A stretch of DNA of 64,000 nt from Massilia sp. ZL223 (GCF_018119395.1 NZ_JAGPWD010000027.1:18877-82876), one strand, 5' to 3'; positions 28,780 through 37,043 are shown, numbered from the stretch's first letter. Notes: generated by a model from the letters alone, not told the origin. Numbers and translations are program-made.

Positions 28780-28913
28780 TTAATCAATTCGTACTGCGGT
28801 GCTCAAAAAGCAGGCATGTCCTCATGCCTGTCCCAAGCGAGCATTTCCGCGTGCCCAAGGCGAGGCAGCGCACTGGCAGACGATGTTTAGTGCGGCCCCA
28901 GCCCTAGCTTGTG

Positions 28914-28973
28914 CACATGTTTTGTGGACAACATTGTGAGCAAGGATACTTTCCACCTGCTAAGCTATTGATT
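28914..28973 (+). promoter_or_regulatory. Array unit 5
   Basis: Box A TGTGGACAA is at 28923-28931 and box B TGTGAGCAA at 28935-28943. IHF-like TAAGCTATTGATT at 28961-28973 is a full match. Arms CACA/TGTG. Confidence 0.7.
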
Positions 28974-29076
28974 TTACTCAACAAAGTTTCCAAGCATCAT
29001 TTTTAAGCACGGCAGTGCAGTCTGGCGTCGCCCACGCAAGTTCGGCGTTTGCCCAGGCCGCATGAGCTCGGCTATG

Positions 29077-29136
29077 CACAGATTTTGTGGACAAGCACGT
29101 GGGTAAGCTACTCTACGGGCTCCTAAGTGCTTGATC
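29077..29136 (+). promoter_or_regulatory. Array unit 6
   Basis: Box A TGTGGACAA is at 29086-29094 and a degenerate box B CGTGGGTAA at 29098-29106. IHF-like TAAGTGCTTGATC is at 29124-29136, with one mismatch at the last base. Confidence 0.7.
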
Positions 29137-29199
29137 CAAAAGGGAACACCCTACCCTGCCCAAATCCCGCGCAGTCTTCGGTCTTATGCATGAGTTCCC

Positions 29200-29259
29200 C
29201 ACAGATTTTGTGGATAAAACCACCCTCATGTGTGAATATCGCATCGCAAGCCCTTGAAT
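29200..29259 (+). promoter_or_regulatory. Array unit 7 (degenerate)
   Basis: Perfect box A TGTGGATAA is at 29209-29217. Box B is lost. CAAGCCCTTGAAT at 29247-29259 keeps the spacing but has TTGAA instead of TTGAT. It is the unit nearest xseA. Confidence 0.6.
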
Positions 29260-29396
29260 TTAAAGGGTTTCAATAAAATGCATTGAAAAGCAGCAACTAG
29301 TAGTTTTCCGCACACCATTGAACGACAGGGCTTGTCGATTTTGCCAAGATATGACATAAGCATCAGCTTTGCTCCCGCCACCACGCCACGACTCCT

Positions 29397-30758
29397 ATGC
29401 AACGCCCGCCTGATGCCGATCCCGCCTACACCGCCCCGCCGGTGATGACCGTCACCGCCCTGAACCAGCAGGTGGCGCGCCTGCTCGAACGCAGTTTTCC
29501 ACTGGTCTGGATTGGCGGCGAAATCTCCAACTTCACGCGCGCCAGTTCCGGCCACTGGTATTTCACGCTCAAGGACGATGCCGCCCAGGTACGCGCGGTG
29601 ATGTTCCGCAGCCGCGCCCAGATGGCCGGCTTCACCCCGCGCGAAGGCGACAAGGTCGAGGTGCGCGCGCTGGTGACCCTGTACGGCGCACGCGGCGACT
29701 ACCAGATCAACGTCGAGGCCATGCGCCGCGCCGGCGTCGGCCAGCTCTACGAAGCCTTCCTGCGCCTGAAGGAAAAGCTGGCCGCCCAGGGCCTGTTCGA
29801 CCAGGATCGCAAGCGCGCCCTGCCCCTGTTCCCGCGCACCATCGGCATCGTCACCAGTCCCCAGGCGGCCGCGCTGCGCGACGTATTGACCGCGCTGCGC
29901 CGCCGCGCGCCGCATGTACGCGTGATCCTGTACCCCGCCCCGGTCCAGGGGCAGTTCGCGGCGGACAAGATTGCCGAAGCCATCACCACCGCCTCGCGCC
30001 GGGCCGAGGCCGATGTGCTGCTGGTCTGCCGCGGCGGCGGCTCGATCGAAGACCTGTGGTGCTTCAACGAGGAATGCGTGGCGCGCGCAATCGCCGCCTG
30101 CAGCATTCCCGTGATCTCGGGCGTCGGCCACGAAACCGACTTCACCATCGCCGACTTCGCCGCCGACATGCGCGCCGCCACTCCGACCGCCGCCGCCGAG
30201 CTGGCCGCCACGCCACGCGCCGACTGGATCGGCTCGCTCCAGGCCGACGCGCTCGACCTGCGCCGCGCCATGCGCCGCACCCTGTCGGACGCCAGCCAGG
30301 GCCTGGACAGCCTCAGCCGCCGTCTGCTGAGCCCGTCGGACCGCATCGGCCACCAGCGCCTCAAGCTCTTGTCGATGGCGACCGCCATGACCCACGCGGC
30401 CCAGCATCCGATCAACCGCCAGGGCCTGGTGCTGGCCCAGCTGCGCCAGCGCTGGGCGCGCCACCGCCCCGATATCCGGGCGGTGCGCGCGCAGCTGCTG
30501 TCGGACCAGCGCCACCTGAACGCGAGCCTGTGCAGCCAGGTCAAACAGCGGCGCGACGCCCTGGGTGCGCTGGCGGCCCAGCTCGAACTGCTGAATCCGC
30601 AGCGCACGCTCGAACGCGGCTACGCCATCGTGCGCGACGCCAAGGGCCAGGTCTTGCGCGACCCGGCCGCCATCCATGCGCGCGACACCCTGACCCTGCG
30701 CCTGGCCGGCGGCAGCGCCGAGGTCGGCGTGGCCCATGTGCAGAGCGTGCTCGAGTGA
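29397..30758 (+). CDS. xseA: Exodeoxyribonuclease VII large subunit
   Basis: This 453-residue protein is the large subunit of the single-strand-specific exonuclease VII. An N-terminal OB-fold ([47 protein letters not shown]) binds DNA. The central catalytic domain has RCxGGGS ([12 protein letters not shown]) and [19 protein letters not shown] long helical coiled region follows, ending with [14 protein letters not shown]. It is divergent from exbB across the DnaA-box array. The gene for the small subunit is not in the window. Confidence 0.96.
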   Translation: MQRPPDADPAYTAPPVMTVTALNQQVARLLERSFPLVWIGGEISNFTRASSGHWYFTLKDDAAQVRAVMFRSRAQMAGFTPREGDKVEVRALVTLYGARGDYQINVEAMRRAGVGQLYEAFLRLKEKLAAQGLFDQDRKRALPLFPRTIGIVTSPQAAALRDVLTALRRRAPHVRVILYPAPVQGQFAADKIAEAITTASRRAEADVLLVCRGGGSIEDLWCFNEECVARAIAACSIPVISGVGHETDFTIADFAADMRAATPTAAAELAATPRADWIGSLQADALDLRRAMRRTLSDASQGLDSLSRRLLSPSDRIGHQRLKLLSMATAMTHAAQHPINRQGLVLAQLRQRWARHRPDIRAVRAQLLSDQRHLNASLCSQVKQRRDALGALAAQLELLNPQRTLERGYAIVRDAKGQVLRDPAAIHARDTLTLRLAGGSAEVGVAHVQSVLE

Positions 30759-30847
30759 GCCAAGGCCATTTATGCAACATTGCGGTATCCGGTTTAGAAT
30801 AAGCGCCGCTATCGGAACAAACCCGTCCAACCAACAAAGGAAAGAAC

Positions 30848-31426
30848 ATGGAACATACCCTGCCGCCACTGCCGTACGCCAAGGATGCCCTGCAGCCGCA
30901 CATCTCGGCTGAGACCCTGGAATACCACCACGGCAAGCACCACCAGACCTATGTGACCAACCTGAACAACCTCATCAAGGGCACCGAGTACGAGAACATG
31001 CCCCTGGAAGAGATCATCAAGAAGTCGTCGGGCGGCCTGTTCAACAACTCGGCCCAAGTGTGGAACCACACCTTCTTCTGGAACTGCATGACCCCGAACG
31101 GCTCGGGCGCACCGAGCGGCAAGGTCCTTGATGCCATCAACGCCAAGTGGGGCTCGTTCGACAAGTTCAAGGAAGAGTTCAACAAGGCTGCCCTGGGCAA
31201 CTTCGGTTCGGGCTGGACCTGGCTGGTGCAAAAGCCGGACGGCAGCGTCGACATCGTCAACACCTCGAACGCCGCCACCCCGCTGACCACCGCCGACAAG
31301 GCCCTCCTGACCGCCGACGTCTGGGAACACGCCTACTACATCGACTACCGCAACGCCCGCGCCAAGTTCCTGGAAGCGTTCTGGAACGTCGCCAACTGGG
31401 ACTTCGCCAACCAGAACATGGCCTGA
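30848..31426 (+). CDS. sodB: Superoxide dismutase (Fe type)
   Basis: This 192-residue enzyme converts superoxide to peroxide and oxygen. The start [20 protein letters not shown] carries the first His ligand further on in [20 protein letters not shown] carries the second, and [20 protein letters not shown] holds the Asp and last His. The [10 protein letters not shown] form and the C-terminus suggest iron rather than manganese. AAAGGAAAG precedes the ATG. The gene is 89 bp downstream of xseA and is followed by two strong hairpins. A TAGAAT -10-like box sits at about 30796. Confidence 0.96.
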   Translation: MEHTLPPLPYAKDALQPHISAETLEYHHGKHHQTYVTNLNNLIKGTEYENMPLEEIIKKSSGGLFNNSAQVWNHTFFWNCMTPNGSGAPSGKVLDAINAKWGSFDKFKEEFNKAALGNFGSGWTWLVQKPDGSVDIVNTSNAATPLTTADKALLTADVWEHAYYIDYRNARAKFLEAFWNVANWDFANQNMA

Positions 31427-31437
31427 ATGGCCTGAGG

Positions 31438-31459
31438 ATCCTGTGCCCCGGCACAGGAT
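31438..31459 (+). other. Perfect hairpin just after sodB
   Basis: ATCCTGTGCC and GGCACAGGAT are exact complements with 2 nt between, 11 bp past the sodB stop. It precedes the terminator hairpin and could protect the mRNA 3' end. Confidence 0.5.
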
Positions 31460-31468
31460 GCGCGAACG

Positions 31469-31500
31469 ATACGGCCCGCCTTGCGGGCCGTATTGCTTTG
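31469..31500 (+). terminator. Intrinsic terminator after sodB
   Basis: An 11-bp stem (ATACGGCCCGC / GCGGGCCGTAT, 3-nt loop) is followed by TGCTTTG. The T-run is short, but the stem is strong. Confidence 0.65.
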
Positions 31501-31519
31501 TGCCCGGCGAAGGACGGCC

Positions 31520-32254
31520 TCAGTCGCCTCCACCGCAGCCGCCGCCGCATCCGCCCCCGCCATCCCCTCCGCCGTCGCAGTCCCCACTGCCGTCACCGGT
31601 ACCGGAACCGGTATCGCCGCCATTGTCTTCCCGCCGGCGCAGCGCCTCCGCGTAGATTTCCTCGCTGATGAACCCGGCCGCGAGCAGCGCCGCCAGCGAG
31701 AGTTCGGGCTGGCGCCGCGCCACCCCCAGCCTGCGTCCGCTCGCGCCGAGCCGGGCGTAGGCGACCTCGCCGCGCTCCGTCCAGTAGCCGTGACCGCGCG
31801 GCATCCGCAGTCGCGCATCCAGCGTGAAGAGACGCGGCAGCGCCGGACCGTGGACGGGAATGCCATCCAGCGCCCGGCATGCCACCAGGGCCCTGGCCAG
31901 CGCGCCCGGCTCCAGGCTGGCCGCCTCCAGGTGCGGCACCGCGGCGCCGAAGTGACGCCGGCAAAAGCGCTCGAGTCCGATCGGGTCGTGCGCCAGCCAG
32001 GCATGCCACACCGAATCCGCCGCGAGCGAGGGCAAGGCGCAGGACGCACCCTGCCTGGTGAGCGCGTCGAAGAATCCCAGCAGTCCTTCCGCCGCACGGA
32101 CGAAAAAAAGGGCATCCCTTGGGATGCCCGGAAACTCGGTCGATGCGCCGTGCCGCCACGCGGCCTCCAGCCCCGGCGGCAACTCCGCCAGCGCGGTCCT
32201 GTAGCGCGACGTCCGCAGGTGGCGCTTGACGCGCAGATTGATCAGCCAGTTCAT
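31520..32254 (-). CDS. Glycine-rich-domain protein (GRDP/DUF1399-like) with Gly/Cys tail
   Basis: The ATG at 32254 has AAAGGAGG 7 nt upstream, giving 244 residues. The body has VWHAWLAHDPIGLERFCRRHFG, similar to the WHxHL...Y motif of GRDP-like proteins, and RLRMPRGHGYWTERGEVAY. The last 33 residues are almost only Gly, Asp, Ser and Cys (DGGGDGGGGCGGGCGGGD), as in related bacterial proteins whose role is unknown. An apparently perfect intrinsic terminator lies inside the frame at codons 42-52. No signal peptide is seen. It faces sodB convergently. Confidence 0.75.
   Translation of the reverse strand: MNWLINLRVKRHLRTSRYRTALAELPPGLEAAWRHGASTEFPGIPRDALFFVRAAEGLLGFFDALTRQGASCALPSLAADSVWHAWLAHDPIGLERFCRRHFGAAVPHLEAASLEPGALARALVACRALDGIPVHGPALPRLFTLDARLRMPRGHGYWTERGEVAYARLGASGRRLGVARRQPELSLAALLAAGFISEEIYAEALRRREDNGGDTGSGTGDGSGDCDGGGDGGGGCGGGCGGGD
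32101..32129 (-). terminator. Intrinsic terminator inside the Gly-rich gene
   Basis: On the minus strand GGGCATCCC, AA, GGGATGCCC form a perfect 9-bp stem followed by seven T. It lies about 125-155 nt after the start codon in the sense direction of the gene that contains it. Confidence 0.65.
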
Positions 32255-32435
32255 GTTGCCTCCTTTGTGATTGTTATCGGCAGGATCAGCGTAAGCCAGG
32301 AATGTGACAGGAACATGACATCCCGGATTCCGCTCTGCCCCCACCCAGGGGGCTAGTCCCGTACCGTCCGCACCACTACATTGACTGACCGAATGCACGG
32401 GCGCCATCCGGCCTCCGGCACCGCTCACCCCGACC

Positions 32436-33434
32436 ATGACACATCGACTTCTCTCCGGACTCGCCCTGATGCCCGCCCTGCTCGCATCGCTGCCGGCCAG
32501 CGCCAACGATTGGCTCAACAAGCTGGCGAAACAGGCGGCCAACACCGCGATCCAGCAGACGGCAAAGAACCTGAACGCGACGGCATCCGCGCCAAGCTCC
32601 GCGCAAAGCCCGGCGCCCACCATGGCAAGCGCTGCCGTCAGCTATCCTGCCCCGACCGCCGCACCACGCGCAGCCCGCATGCGTTTCGAGGACGGCACGA
32701 TCCTGTATGGCGACTATCTGGCTGATTACTGGAGCCGGCCCGACGCCAGCACGCGCGGCGCAACGCCGGACAGCGACGCACCCGGGCATGTCATCGGCAA
32801 GCCGCTCAGCTTTGGCGGCAGCCGCAAGGTCGTGGGCACCGCCGACATGCAGCGCAAGCTCGAAGCGATCTTCCCGCGCGTGCTGGCCCACCCCGCGCTG
32901 GCCGGCATCCGCGGTTCCAGCCTGCGGCCGGGCGGCGGCTTCGGCCATGCGAACGGCGGCCCGATGCGCCACGCGACGGCCGGGCAGGCCACCCTGCTGG
33001 CCTATCCGATCCGCCTCGAGGATCCCGAAACGCATAAATTCCCCGACGGGACCTTCCACAGCCCCGGCGAAGGCGTCGTCATGCGCATCGGCGTCAACGA
33101 CACCGACGAGCTCGACGGCCGCACGCCGCTCGGCACCTGGAACGGCATGACGGTGCTGCGCGCCGGCTACATGTTCGTCATCCCGAATACGGAGCGGCCG
33201 CTGTACGTGCGCGACGCTTCCGGTCGCCAGGTAGTGAACCCGAACCTGATCGACGTCACCCGGCCGCGCTCGGACATCCAGTTCATGACCGTCTATGTGG
33301 GCACCGATTCGGCCGAGCACAACGAGGTCGTGCGCCAGCGCGTGCTGCCCACCTCCGGGTTCGGCCGCCTTGTGGGCGTGCTGTACAACACCGACTGGCG
33401 CACCCTGCTCCGGGAAGTCAACGACATTCGCTAA
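32436..33434 (+). CDS. Secreted protein of unknown function
   Basis: This 332-residue protein has a signal peptide ending near PASA-NDW. An Ala/Ser/Pro-rich linker (about 45-80) leads to a globular domain with MRFEDGTILYGDYLADYW, LRPGGGFGHANGGPMRHATAG, and several YVxxT strands. I do not recognise a family. The domain has many Thr/Val/Gly turns and no catalytic signature. It ends 108 bp before the response regulator gene on the same strand but carries its own ribosome context. Confidence 0.75.
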   Translation: MTHRLLSGLALMPALLASLPASANDWLNKLAKQAANTAIQQTAKNLNATASAPSSAQSPAPTMASAAVSYPAPTAAPRAARMRFEDGTILYGDYLADYWSRPDASTRGATPDSDAPGHVIGKPLSFGGSRKVVGTADMQRKLEAIFPRVLAHPALAGIRGSSLRPGGGFGHANGGPMRHATAGQATLLAYPIRLEDPETHKFPDGTFHSPGEGVVMRIGVNDTDELDGRTPLGTWNGMTVLRAGYMFVIPNTERPLYVRDASGRQVVNPNLIDVTRPRSDIQFMTVYVGTDSAEHNEVVRQRVLPTSGFGRLVGVLYNTDWRTLLREVNDIR

Positions 33435-33450
33435 GCGGCCCGCATGAATT

Positions 33451-33477
33451 TGTCGTGAATCTGTAATCAAATGTCAC
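33451..33477 (+). promoter_or_regulatory. RstA-box-like direct repeats upstream of the response regulator
   Basis: TGTCGT, TGTAAT and TGTCAC start at 33451, 33462 and 33472, a 10-11 bp period typical of OmpR-family sites. TGTAATCAAATGTCAC matches 10 of 12 fixed positions of the reverse-complemented E. coli RstA box TGTAACNANATGTA. It lies about 65-90 bp before the gene, suggesting autoregulation. Confidence 0.5.
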
Positions 33478-33542
33478 CCCTTTGGGGAGGGTATGTTTTT
33501 CCCTGGACGGTCTTATACAATGGCAGACCCAAGGAGAAACGC

Positions 33543-34229
33543 ATGTACCGAGTGATGTTGGTGGAAGATGACGCGCGGTTGGCCGAGCTCGTCACGGAAT
33601 ACCTGTCTGGCTACGAATTTTCGGTCGATCTGGTGACGCGCGGCGACGCCGCCCTCGGCCGTTTCAAGGAACTCAGCCCGGACGTGGTCGTGCTGGACCT
33701 GATGCTGCCCGGCCTGGACGGCATGGTGGTGTGCCGCCAGATCCGCGAACTGTCGGAAGTGCCCATCCTCATCCTCACGGCGCGCGAGGATTCCTACGAT
33801 GAAGTCTCCGGCCTCGAACAGGGCGCCGACGACTTCGTCAACAAGCCGGTGCAGCCACGCGTACTGCTGGCGCGCCTGCGCGCGCTGATGCGCCGCACCC
33901 AGGCCAAGAGCGGCGGCGACACCCGGGTGCTGCAGTTCGGCGCGCTGCGTATCGCCACCTCGGACCGCAGCGTGATATGGCGCGGCCAGCCTTGCGTGCT
34001 GTCGAATACCGAATACAAGCTGCTGCTGGTGCTGGCGGAGGCGGCCGGACGCGTGCTGTCGCGCGACGCCCTGCTCAAAAAGATGCGCGGCATCGAGTTC
34101 GACGGCCTGGACCGCAGCATCGACAACTGCATCTCCAAGCTGCGCCGCAAGTTCGACGACGTGGATTCGGAGAAGATCAAGACGGTGTGGGGCGAAGGCT
34201 ACCTGTTCTCGCCCTCCGCCTGGAACTGA
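33543..34229 (+). CDS. OmpR-family response regulator, RstA-like
   Basis: The start is the ATG at 33543 with AAGGAG upstream (228 residues). The receiver domain has VEDD, the phosphoacceptor in VLDLMLPGLDG, and Lys in FVNKPVQP. The C-terminal winged helix contains SRDALLKKMRGIEFDGLDRS and ends KTVWGEGYLFSPSAWN. The DALLKxxRGxxxDGLDRS and YLFxPxAW patterns are those of RstA. The cognate RstB-like kinase is not next door but 6.6 kb downstream. The gene ends one base before the convergent LysR stop, leaving no room for a terminator. Confidence 0.9.
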   Translation: MYRVMLVEDDARLAELVTEYLSGYEFSVDLVTRGDAALGRFKELSPDVVVLDLMLPGLDGMVVCRQIRELSEVPILILTAREDSYDEVSGLEQGADDFVNKPVQPRVLLARLRALMRRTQAKSGGDTRVLQFGALRIATSDRSVIWRGQPCVLSNTEYKLLLVLAEAAGRVLSRDALLKKMRGIEFDGLDRSIDNCISKLRRKFDDVDSEKIKTVWGEGYLFSPSAWN

Positions 34230-34230
34230 C

Positions 34231-35130
34231 TCAGGCGGCGATCAGGACGCCTTCCTCGGCGCCGGGCGCCTCCAGCGCCAGGACCTCGACCAGCCGGTCC
34301 AGGGCCAGCGAACGCTCGCCGCGCCACACCAGGTGCGTGCGGTTGGTGGCGAAGCGTTCCGGCAGCGGATGCTGGCTCACCTTGCCGGTCGCGTGCAGCG
34401 CCGCCAGCACCGACTTGGGCATGATCGCAAAACCAGTCCCCGCGGCCACGCAAGCGATCATGCCCTGGTAGGAGCCGAATTCGAGCACATGCTCGGGCAT
34501 GACATTGTCGCCGCCCAGCCAGTCTTCCAGGCGCTTGCGGTACGAGCAGCCATGGGCGAAGGCGATCATCGTGCTGCGCCCCAGGTCGCGCGCGGTCCGG
34601 ACGCTGCGCACCTCTTTGGACGTGACCAGCACCAGCTCCTCGCGGAACACCACGGTGGATTCGAGCTCGGGCGCCGTGAACGGCTCGGACACGAAGGCCG
34701 CCTCGATCTCGTATTGCATCACCCGGTTGATGAGGGCGCCCGTGGTCCCGGTCACCAGTTCCACGACCACCCCCGGATGCTCGGCATGGTAGCGCGACAG
34801 GATCGGCGCCAGCCGGCTTCCCGCCGTGCTTTCCAGCGAGCCGAGCCGGAACGTCCCCTGCGGCTTGCCGCTGCGCAGCGCATTGACCGTCTCGTCCGCC
34901 AGCCTCAGGAGCCGCAGCGCATAGTTCAGCAGCATCTCGCCCTCGCTGGAGAGCGTCAGCGAGCGCCCTTCCTTGCGGAACAGGCGTACGCCGAGGTAAT
35001 CCTCCAGCTGGCGGATGCGCGTGGTGACGTTGGACGGCACGCGGTGCAGCTTCTCGGCAGCCCGGATGACGCCGCCCTCCTCGACCACGGTGCGGAAGAT
35101 GGCAAGGGATTCCAGATCGATCGTTCTCAT
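34231..35130 (-). CDS. LysR-family transcriptional regulator
   Basis: With the start at 35130 (MRTIDLESLAIFRTVVEEGG) the protein has 299 residues. An upstream ATG at 35151 would add seven residues. The N-terminal HTH (GVIRAAEKLHRVPSNVTTRIRQLEDYLGV) and the effector-binding half (RLGSLESTAG onward) are typical. It is divergent from an MFS transporter-decarboxylase pair, which it probably controls in response to an effector that cannot be predicted. A TGGAG-N7-CTCCA dyad lies in the 65 bp between them. Confidence 0.93.
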   Translation of the reverse strand: MRTIDLESLAIFRTVVEEGGVIRAAEKLHRVPSNVTTRIRQLEDYLGVRLFRKEGRSLTLSSEGEMLLNYALRLLRLADETVNALRSGKPQGTFRLGSLESTAGSRLAPILSRYHAEHPGVVVELVTGTTGALINRVMQYEIEAAFVSEPFTAPELESTVVFREELVLVTSKEVRSVRTARDLGRSTMIAFAHGCSYRKRLEDWLGGDNVMPEHVLEFGSYQGMIACVAAGTGFAIMPKSVLAALHATGKVSQHPLPERFATNRTHLVWRGERSLALDRLVEVLALEAPGAEEGVLIAA

Positions 35131-35131
35131 A

Positions 35132-35148
35132 TGGAGAATGGTACTCCA
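35132..35148. promoter_or_regulatory. Dyad between the divergent LysR and MFS genes
   Basis: TGGAG and CTCCA flank 7 bp, giving a 17-bp palindrome in the divergent promoter region directly before the LysR start. It is a plausible LysR site. Confidence 0.4.
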
Positions 35149-35195
35149 CATTTATTCATTAGTCTTTCATGGGCAAACAAGGTGTAATAGAGCCC

Positions 35196-36416
35196 ATGAC
35201 CAGTTCCACTCTCAGCTCAAGCCTGCCCTCCGGGCGCACCGCCCTCCTGGTGTGCACGGCGGCCGTCCTCTCCCTGGCGGTGGCCATGGGCATCGGCCGC
35301 TTCGCCTTCACGCCGCTGTTTCCCCTGATGGTGAGGGATGGCCTGCTCGACAGCGAAGCCGGCGCCCTGCTCGCGGCCAGCAATTACCTTGGCTACCTGG
35401 TGGGCGCCATGCTCGCGTCCAGGCTGAGCCTGAGAGCGGAAACCCTGCTCGCACTCGGCCTGGCCGGCACCGTAGCGGTCACGGCGGCGATCGGCTGGAC
35501 CGCTTCCTTGCCGGCCTGGGCAGTCCTGCGCTTCCTTGCCGGCGTACTGAGCGCCTGGACCCTGGTCGCGACCAGCACCTGGGGCCTGGGCTGGCTGGCC
35601 GCCGCCGGCCGCGCCCACCTGGCGGGGCTGATGTTCGCGGGCGTGGGCCTGGGCATCGCCGCGGCCGGCCTGTTCTGTCTCGCACTGGCGGGCTCCGCCA
35701 TCTCCTCGCAGGCGATGTGGGTCGACCTGGCCTTGCTGGCGGCGGTCGCCGTGATCCTTCCGCTGGCGGCCAGCAGGCGCCTGCCCGTGCCCGCCCCTGC
35801 CGCGGCGGCGCCCGCGCCAGACGCCGCATCGCGTACGTCTGCGGTACGCACGGGCGGCCTGATTGCCTGCTACACCCTGTTTGGTTTCGGATACATCCTT
35901 CCGGCCACGTATCTGCCCGCACTGGCGCGCCAGCTGGTGGATGACCCCGCCATCTTCGGCTGGGCCTGGCCCGTGTTCGGCCTGGCCGCGGCCTTGTCGA
36001 CGGTGCTGGTGTCCTGGCGCCTGCACAAGGCGAATCGCCTGAAGGTGTGGGCCGGCGCCCATGTCGTGATGGCGGCCGGCGTGCTGCTGCCCGCGCTGTG
36101 GGTGTCGCTGGCCGGCGTCGTCGCCGCCGCCTTGCTGGTCGGCGGCACCTTCATGGTGATCACCATGGTGGGCATGCAGGAAGCCCGTCACCGCGTCCAA
36201 GGCAACGCCGCCGCCATCCTCGGGCGGATGACCGCCGGCTTCGCCTTCGGCCAGCTGATGGGTCCGGTCGTCTCCGGCGCCATCGGCTATCTCACCGCCC
36301 ATTCCCCGGCCGCCCTGCACACTGCCTTGACGCTCGCAGCAGCCGGCCTGATCCTCAGCGCCATCTGGCTGTGGCGCGAAGCAAGCCATTCCACTCTCAT
36401 TAAGGAGCATCCATGA
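35196..36416 (+). CDS. YbfB/YjiJ-family MFS transporter
   Basis: This roughly 406-residue protein has twelve predicted membrane helices. It opens with VAMGIGRFAFTPLFPLMVRDG, the hallmark of the YbfB/YjiJ family, and contains SNYLGYLVGAMLAS. The start is ambiguous: ATG 35196 or an in-frame ATG at 35169, both with poor ribosome sites. The substrate is unknown. Its stop overlaps the ATG of the next gene (ATGA), so the two are co-translated, and a LysR gene is divergent, a typical catabolic or efflux module. Confidence 0.9.
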   Translation: MTSSTLSSSLPSGRTALLVCTAAVLSLAVAMGIGRFAFTPLFPLMVRDGLLDSEAGALLAASNYLGYLVGAMLASRLSLRAETLLALGLAGTVAVTAAIGWTASLPAWAVLRFLAGVLSAWTLVATSTWGLGWLAAAGRAHLAGLMFAGVGLGIAAAGLFCLALAGSAISSQAMWVDLALLAAVAVILPLAASRRLPVPAPAAAAPAPDAASRTSAVRTGGLIACYTLFGFGYILPATYLPALARQLVDDPAIFGWAWPVFGLAAALSTVLVSWRLHKANRLKVWAGAHVVMAAGVLLPALWVSLAGVVAAALLVGGTFMVITMVGMQEARHRVQGNAAAILGRMTAGFAFGQLMGPVVSGAIGYLTAHSPAALHTALTLAAAGLILSAIWLWREASHSTLIKEHP

Positions 36417-37030
36417 ACCAAGCTACCGAACTCAACGCAACTGCCCAGGGTTTCGGCGCCTCGGCGTCCCAGCGCCTGCTCATTCCCGACCGCGAGGCCA
36501 TGAGCGAGGCGCAGCGGGCGGCGGCGGATTCCATCATCAACGGCCCGCGCAAGGCGATCTTCGGTCCCTTCATCCCCCTGCTGCAAACGCCGGCGCTGAT
36601 GGAGCGCATCGGCAAGACCGGGGAAGCGCTGCGCTTCGAGGGCAAGCTGACAGACAATATCCGCGAACTCGCGATCTGCGTCGTGGCGCGGGAGACGGGG
36701 AATCAGTTCGAGTGGCAGACCCATGCGCCCCTGGCGATCAAGGCCGGCGTGCCGGAACAGGCCATCGCGGCGCTGGCGGCGGGGCGGCGTCCGCGCGGCC
36801 TGGCGGCTGAAGAAGCCTGCGCCGCCGATTTCGTCGCCGAGCTGATGCTCAGGCACGGGGTCAGCGACGAGACCTATGCGGAAGCCGTCGCCTGCTTCGG
36901 CCAGGACGGCGCCGTGGAGCTGACCGCGCTGGCCGGCTATTTCGTGATGGTGTGCTGGGTCATGAATGTCGGCCGGACGCCCGGACCGGCCAATGCGGCG
37001 GCGCCTGGCCTGCACGCTTTCCCGGGATAG
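36413..37030 (+). CDS. Carboxymuconolactone decarboxylase (AhpD-fold) family protein
   Basis: This 205-residue protein starts at ATG 36413 with AAGGAG upstream, inside the end of the MFS gene. RELAICVVARETGNQFEWQTHAPLAIKAGV is the conserved helix pair of the CMD/AhpD-like fold. The CxxC of AhpD peroxidases is absent (Glu-Trp-x-x-His present instead), so it resembles gamma-carboxymuconolactone decarboxylase relatives rather than peroxidases. Coupling to a transporter suggests it acts on the compound that the transporter moves. Confidence 0.85.
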   Translation: MNQATELNATAQGFGASASQRLLIPDREAMSEAQRAAADSIINGPRKAIFGPFIPLLQTPALMERIGKTGEALRFEGKLTDNIRELAICVVARETGNQFEWQTHAPLAIKAGVPEQAIAALAAGRRPRGLAAEEACAADFVAELMLRHGVSDETYAEAVACFGQDGAVELTALAGYFVMVCWVMNVGRTPGPANAAAPGLHAFPG

Positions 37031-37043
37031 AAGCTCGCGCGCC

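Larger units (their letters stand above)
28216..29259 (+). repeat. Seven-unit array of DnaA-box / IHF-site composite elements
   Basis: Seven copies of a roughly 60-bp element lie in the same direction. Each has CACA at -9, TGTGGAYAA (reverse complement TTATCCACA or TTGTCCACA, the DnaA box) at 0, usually TGTGNNNAA at +12, TAAG at +38 and TTGAT at +45. The +45 position is exact in all seven copies. TAAGNNNTTGATW fits the IHF consensus YAANNNNTTGATW. Box-A starts are 28225, 28399, 28538, 28729, 28923, 29086 and 29209. The repetition and spacing are read directly; the DnaA and IHF assignment is by consensus. Such pairing is known for E. coli datA, DARS2 and oriC. Confidence 0.85.
28143..29396. 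other. 1.25 kb noncoding region between divergent exbB and xseA
   Basis: This is the longest gene-free stretch in the window and is AT-richer than the rest. No reading frame in it has a ribosome site or recognisable product. It contains the exbB promoter at its left end, the seven-unit DnaA-box/IHF-site array (28216-29259), and a possible xseA promoter (TTGTCG, 17 bp, CATAAG at 29332-29360, weak). Units are separated by irregular linkers of 63-134 bp that are not similar to each other. Confidence 0.85.

Noticed and set aside
28216..29259. CRISPR array
   Set aside because: The repeated parts are short words at fixed offsets within diverged units, intervals vary from 123 to 194 bp, and no cas genes are present.
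28143..29396. The chromosomal oriC itself
   Set aside because: DnaA boxes and AT-richness fit, but dnaA, dnaN, rpmH or gyrB are not nearby. I kept it only as an alternative to a titration locus.
29226..30869. A 547-codon minus-strand frame over xseA
   Set aside because: Antisense shadow of xseA, which has full family motifs on the plus strand.
32255..32623. N-terminal extension of the Gly-rich protein
   Set aside because: An AAAGGAGG ribosome site directly precedes the internal ATG at 32254, and the extension overlaps the divergent secreted-protein gene.
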